Shown here: positions 4,938 to 6,626 of the stretch, piece after piece | How positions within the stretch are numbered: position 1 is the stretch's first letter | Layout of the letters: every line of letters begins with the position of its first letter | Source of the DNA: Gammaproteobacteria bacterium | GTDB lineage: Bacteria; Pseudomonadota; Gammaproteobacteria; Enterobacterales; GCA-2746155 | Assembly (NCBI GenBank): GCA_024206355.1 | Contig: JAAGZM010000586.1 | Span: forward strand, 1 to 6,626 | Reading direction: 5' to 3' | DNA length: 6,626 nt | Notes under the pieces: model-generated | Database searches by the model: none | What the model was told of the DNA's origin: nothing | What the model saw: only the letters and a program-made list of their open reading frames with translations | Position numbers and translations under genes: made by a program

Positions 4938-6626
4938 TTAGAAAGCTGCATGTGAGAAATCAAAGACCATTTTCTCACTTTTTACACCGATATACTCACC
5001 TTGAATATGATGGACATTCATCGGCCAAATTATTGCCATACTTCCAGCATCTGAAATACATGGAGCAATAGTAATAAGTTCATGAACGTGAGCAAATTTG
5101 AGTAGTTCTTTTACTTTTTGTTGGGCTTTACCATCGGTACTAAAGTTGTTAAACAGCTTTTCATCGAGACTGACCCATGAAAAACTATCGTTGCAGAGGG
5201 TTTCAACAATATATTCGGAATCTAGGGTACTTCCAAAACCATACAAGCCAATAATAAGATTTTTTAGACTCATTTGTTTGGTGATTTCAATCACGCGTTT
5301 AAGATGAACGACGCTATCTTTTTCGCTAAATTCAAAAATTACTGAATTTCCGGATAAGTTATTTTGAGAAAGCAAGTCGAGTATATTTGAAACTATGTTT
5401 TCATTGAGTAAGGATGCTGCACTTAAACGAATTTTTAATTTACATTGCTTATGTTCAGGCAAGTATTCTGAAAAAGTTTTGAATGACTCGGTCATTAGAA
5501 AATTATCAAGATTAAAAGCAGTTGATGTTCTATGGCCTATTTTGAAGGCATCTTTAATATCTTGATACTCACCCTCTTCAGTGGTTATTGCTAATCTTGC
5601 GTGGAAAATTTGTTGGACTTTACCATGTAATTTTACAATTGGATCGTACATGACATGTATCAGATCTGCATCTATAGCATCTTGAATTTCCATTGCAATT
5701 TCAGCATCTTCTCTATTATCAAGAGACTCAAGGGCATGGTCATGTACACGTACTGCATTGCCGCCACTTGACTGAACACGTGATGCTGCAAAGTGTGCAT
5801 TTGATAATACAGTTTCAGAATCAGCTGATGTTTCAGATATAAGGCTGACACCAATGCTGAGTGTATCTTTAATCGTAATATCTGCAATTTCAAAGAGATG
5901 TTCTGAAAATTTCTCACATAAATTTTTACCCAAGGTTTCTGCATCTGAAGCTTGGTTAGTTTCCGTTAATACAGCAAAGGTGCTGTCACCTATTCTGGCT
6001 AACATCTCATTAGATGCTACAGTATTGAGTAACCACGCACTTGCATCTTTTACATATTGATTACACTGAGTTATTCCATATTCATCTTGAATATTACTAA
6101 AGTTATCTAATTCTATATATAAAATGGAAGTGCACAGTTTATTATCAGCAACATGTGCTATAGATTCATCAAGATTATTAATAAGATGGTGTCGATTATA
6201 AAGACCTGTTAATCTATCATGGTCGCTAAGCTCTCTGAGTTTTTTAGCTAGCTCTTCATTATTTCCTACGGCGGTTTTGATATAGACCTGAGTACAGTCT
6301 TCACCATCATACTTTAAGTCTGTAAGTGAAAGAAATGCCTCAAAAGTATCTCCATTCACATTGAGGCCATTAAATGAAAAATCTTCATCATTTTTGTTTT
6401 TGCTATGAGTCTTAAGATACTGTTTAAACTTGTCGTGTTCATTAGTATCTATTAAATCCATGATAGGCATACACTCAAGTTCTTTAGAGTCTTCGTAACC
6501 AAATAATTCCATATAAGCATGATTAGCATAAATATGCATACCATCAGTAATATAAGCGATAGCATCGCGTGAGCTATCTAGGAGTAGCTCATTTCTTTTA
6601 CTGGTTTCGGTGAGAGCGCTGTCGGC
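4938..6626 (-). CDS. fimX: FimX-like PAS-GGDEF-EAL protein, catalytically degenerate (5' end outside window)
   Basis: The minus-strand frame is open from the TAA at 4938-4940 to the window edge: 562 residues, with the true start outside. The ATG at 6539 is internal, because the 29 codons before it complete a PAS domain (LLLDSSRDAIAYITDGMHIY). Counting from the window edge, PAS covers about 10-118, GGDEF about 130-295 and EAL about 305-555. The GGDEF signature is GDSTF (213-217; 5976-5990), close to the GDSIF I recall for P. aeruginosa FimX, and the RxxD inhibitory site reads SNEM. In the EAL domain the EALLR motif is HARLA (342-346), the DDFG motif is YGFG, and the KxD lysine is Ser486. No cyclase or phosphodiesterase activity is expected. 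FimX controls type IV pilus assembly and twitching by binding c-di-GMP, PilZ and PilB, and it sits next to serB in Pseudomonas. No pilus gene is in this window. Closest alternative: another degenerate GGDEF/EAL receptor or scaffold. Confidence 0.85.
   Translation of the reverse strand, partial: ADSALTETSKRNELLLDSSRDAIAYITDGMHIYANHAYMELFGYEDSKELECMPIMDLIDTNEHDKFKQYLKTHSKNKNDEDFSFNGLNVNGDTFEAFLSLTDLKYDGEDCTQVYIKTAVGNNEELAKKLRELSDHDRLTGLYNRHHLINNLDESIAHVADNKLCTSILYIELDNFSNIQDEYGITQCNQYVKDASAWLLNTVASNEMLARIGDSTFAVLTETNQASDAETLGKNLCEKFSEHLFEIADITIKDTLSIGVSLISETSADSETVLSNAHFAASRVQSSGGNAVRVHDHALESLDNREDAEIAMEIQDAIDADLIHVMYDPIVKLHGKVQQIFHARLAITTEEGEYQDIKDAFKIGHRTSTAFNLDNFLMTESFKTFSEYLPEHKQCKLKIRLSAASLLNENIVSNILDLLSQNNLSGNSVIFEFSEKDSVVHLKRVIEITKQMSLKNLIIGLYGFGSTLDSEYIVETLCNDSFSWVSLDEKLFNNFSTDGKAQQKVKELLKFAHVHELITIAPCISDAGSMAIIWPMNVHHIQGEYIGVKSEKMVFDFSHAAF
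4952..4983 (+). terminator. Rho-independent terminator of serB
   Basis: GTGAGAAA (4952-4959) and TTTCTCAC (4971-4978) form a perfect eight-base stem around an 11-base loop and are followed at once by TTTTT (4979-4983). The hairpin starts 35 bases after the serB stop. The stem is half G/C, so strength is moderate. Read on the minus strand there is no T run after the stem, so it should stop serB transcripts only. It lies inside the last codons of the convergent FimX-like gene, where the same bases encode the C-terminal segment around MVFDFSH. Confidence 0.7.

Noticed and set aside
5672..5944. Minus-strand frame overlapping the GGDEF region of the FimX-like gene, at first a possible frameshift fragment.
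   Set aside because: The FimX-like frame is uninterrupted through the whole segment with GGDEF features on both sides, so this is an alternate-frame shadow.
5098..6060. Plus-strand open frames at 5098-5307 and 5854-6060.
   Set aside because: Both are antisense to conserved EAL and GGDEF segments and lack ribosome sites or recognisable domains.
6537..6539. ATG at 6539 as the true start of the FimX-like gene.
   Set aside because: The frame continues open to the window edge and those 29 codons supply the beginning of the PAS domain, so this Met is internal.

Overview
The window looks like ordinary chromosome from an AT-rich gammaproteobacterium. I cannot name the genus. The topoisomerase IV proteins read like those of Vibrio, Escherichia and Pseudomonas. 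From memory, the gene order also resembles the Pseudomonas aeruginosa stretch holding parE, parC, PA4961, serB (PA4960) and fimX (PA4959). I see no RNA gene, insertion sequence, CRISPR array or phage gene, and no intergenic stretch longer than about 110 bases.

Layout: bases 1-178 are the 3' end of parE, followed 59 bases later by complete parC (238-2514), both on the + strand. Together they encode topoisomerase IV, and with no terminator between them they are probably one transcript. Seventeen bases on, a convergent minus-strand gene (2532 to 3884, or to 3938) encodes a two-helix membrane protein. Its front half resembles the AhpA/YtjB (SMP) family. Its cytoplasmic tail looks like a worn-out class III nucleotide cyclase homology domain. 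Divergent from it is serB (3996 or 4020 to 4916, +), phosphoserine phosphatase with every catalytic HAD residue in place. Convergent with serB is a minus-strand gene (4938 to beyond 6626) that runs off the window edge. It encodes a PAS-GGDEF-EAL protein of FimX type in which both the GGDEF and EAL active sites are destroyed.

Regulatory signals: a near-perfect 34-base palindrome (3966-3999) sits between the divergent pair. It covers a good sigma-70-like promoter for the membrane-protein gene and touches the first possible start codon of serB. A rho-independent terminator for serB (4952-4983) lies inside the last codons of the FimX-like gene on the opposite strand.

The housekeeping genes (parE, parC, serB) are conventional. 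The interest lies in the two flanking signalling-type proteins. Both appear to carry catalytically dead members of the cyclase/GGDEF fold group. The FimX-like protein has also lost the residues by which EAL domains usually hold c-di-GMP. Nothing in the window proves that the two proteins work together.
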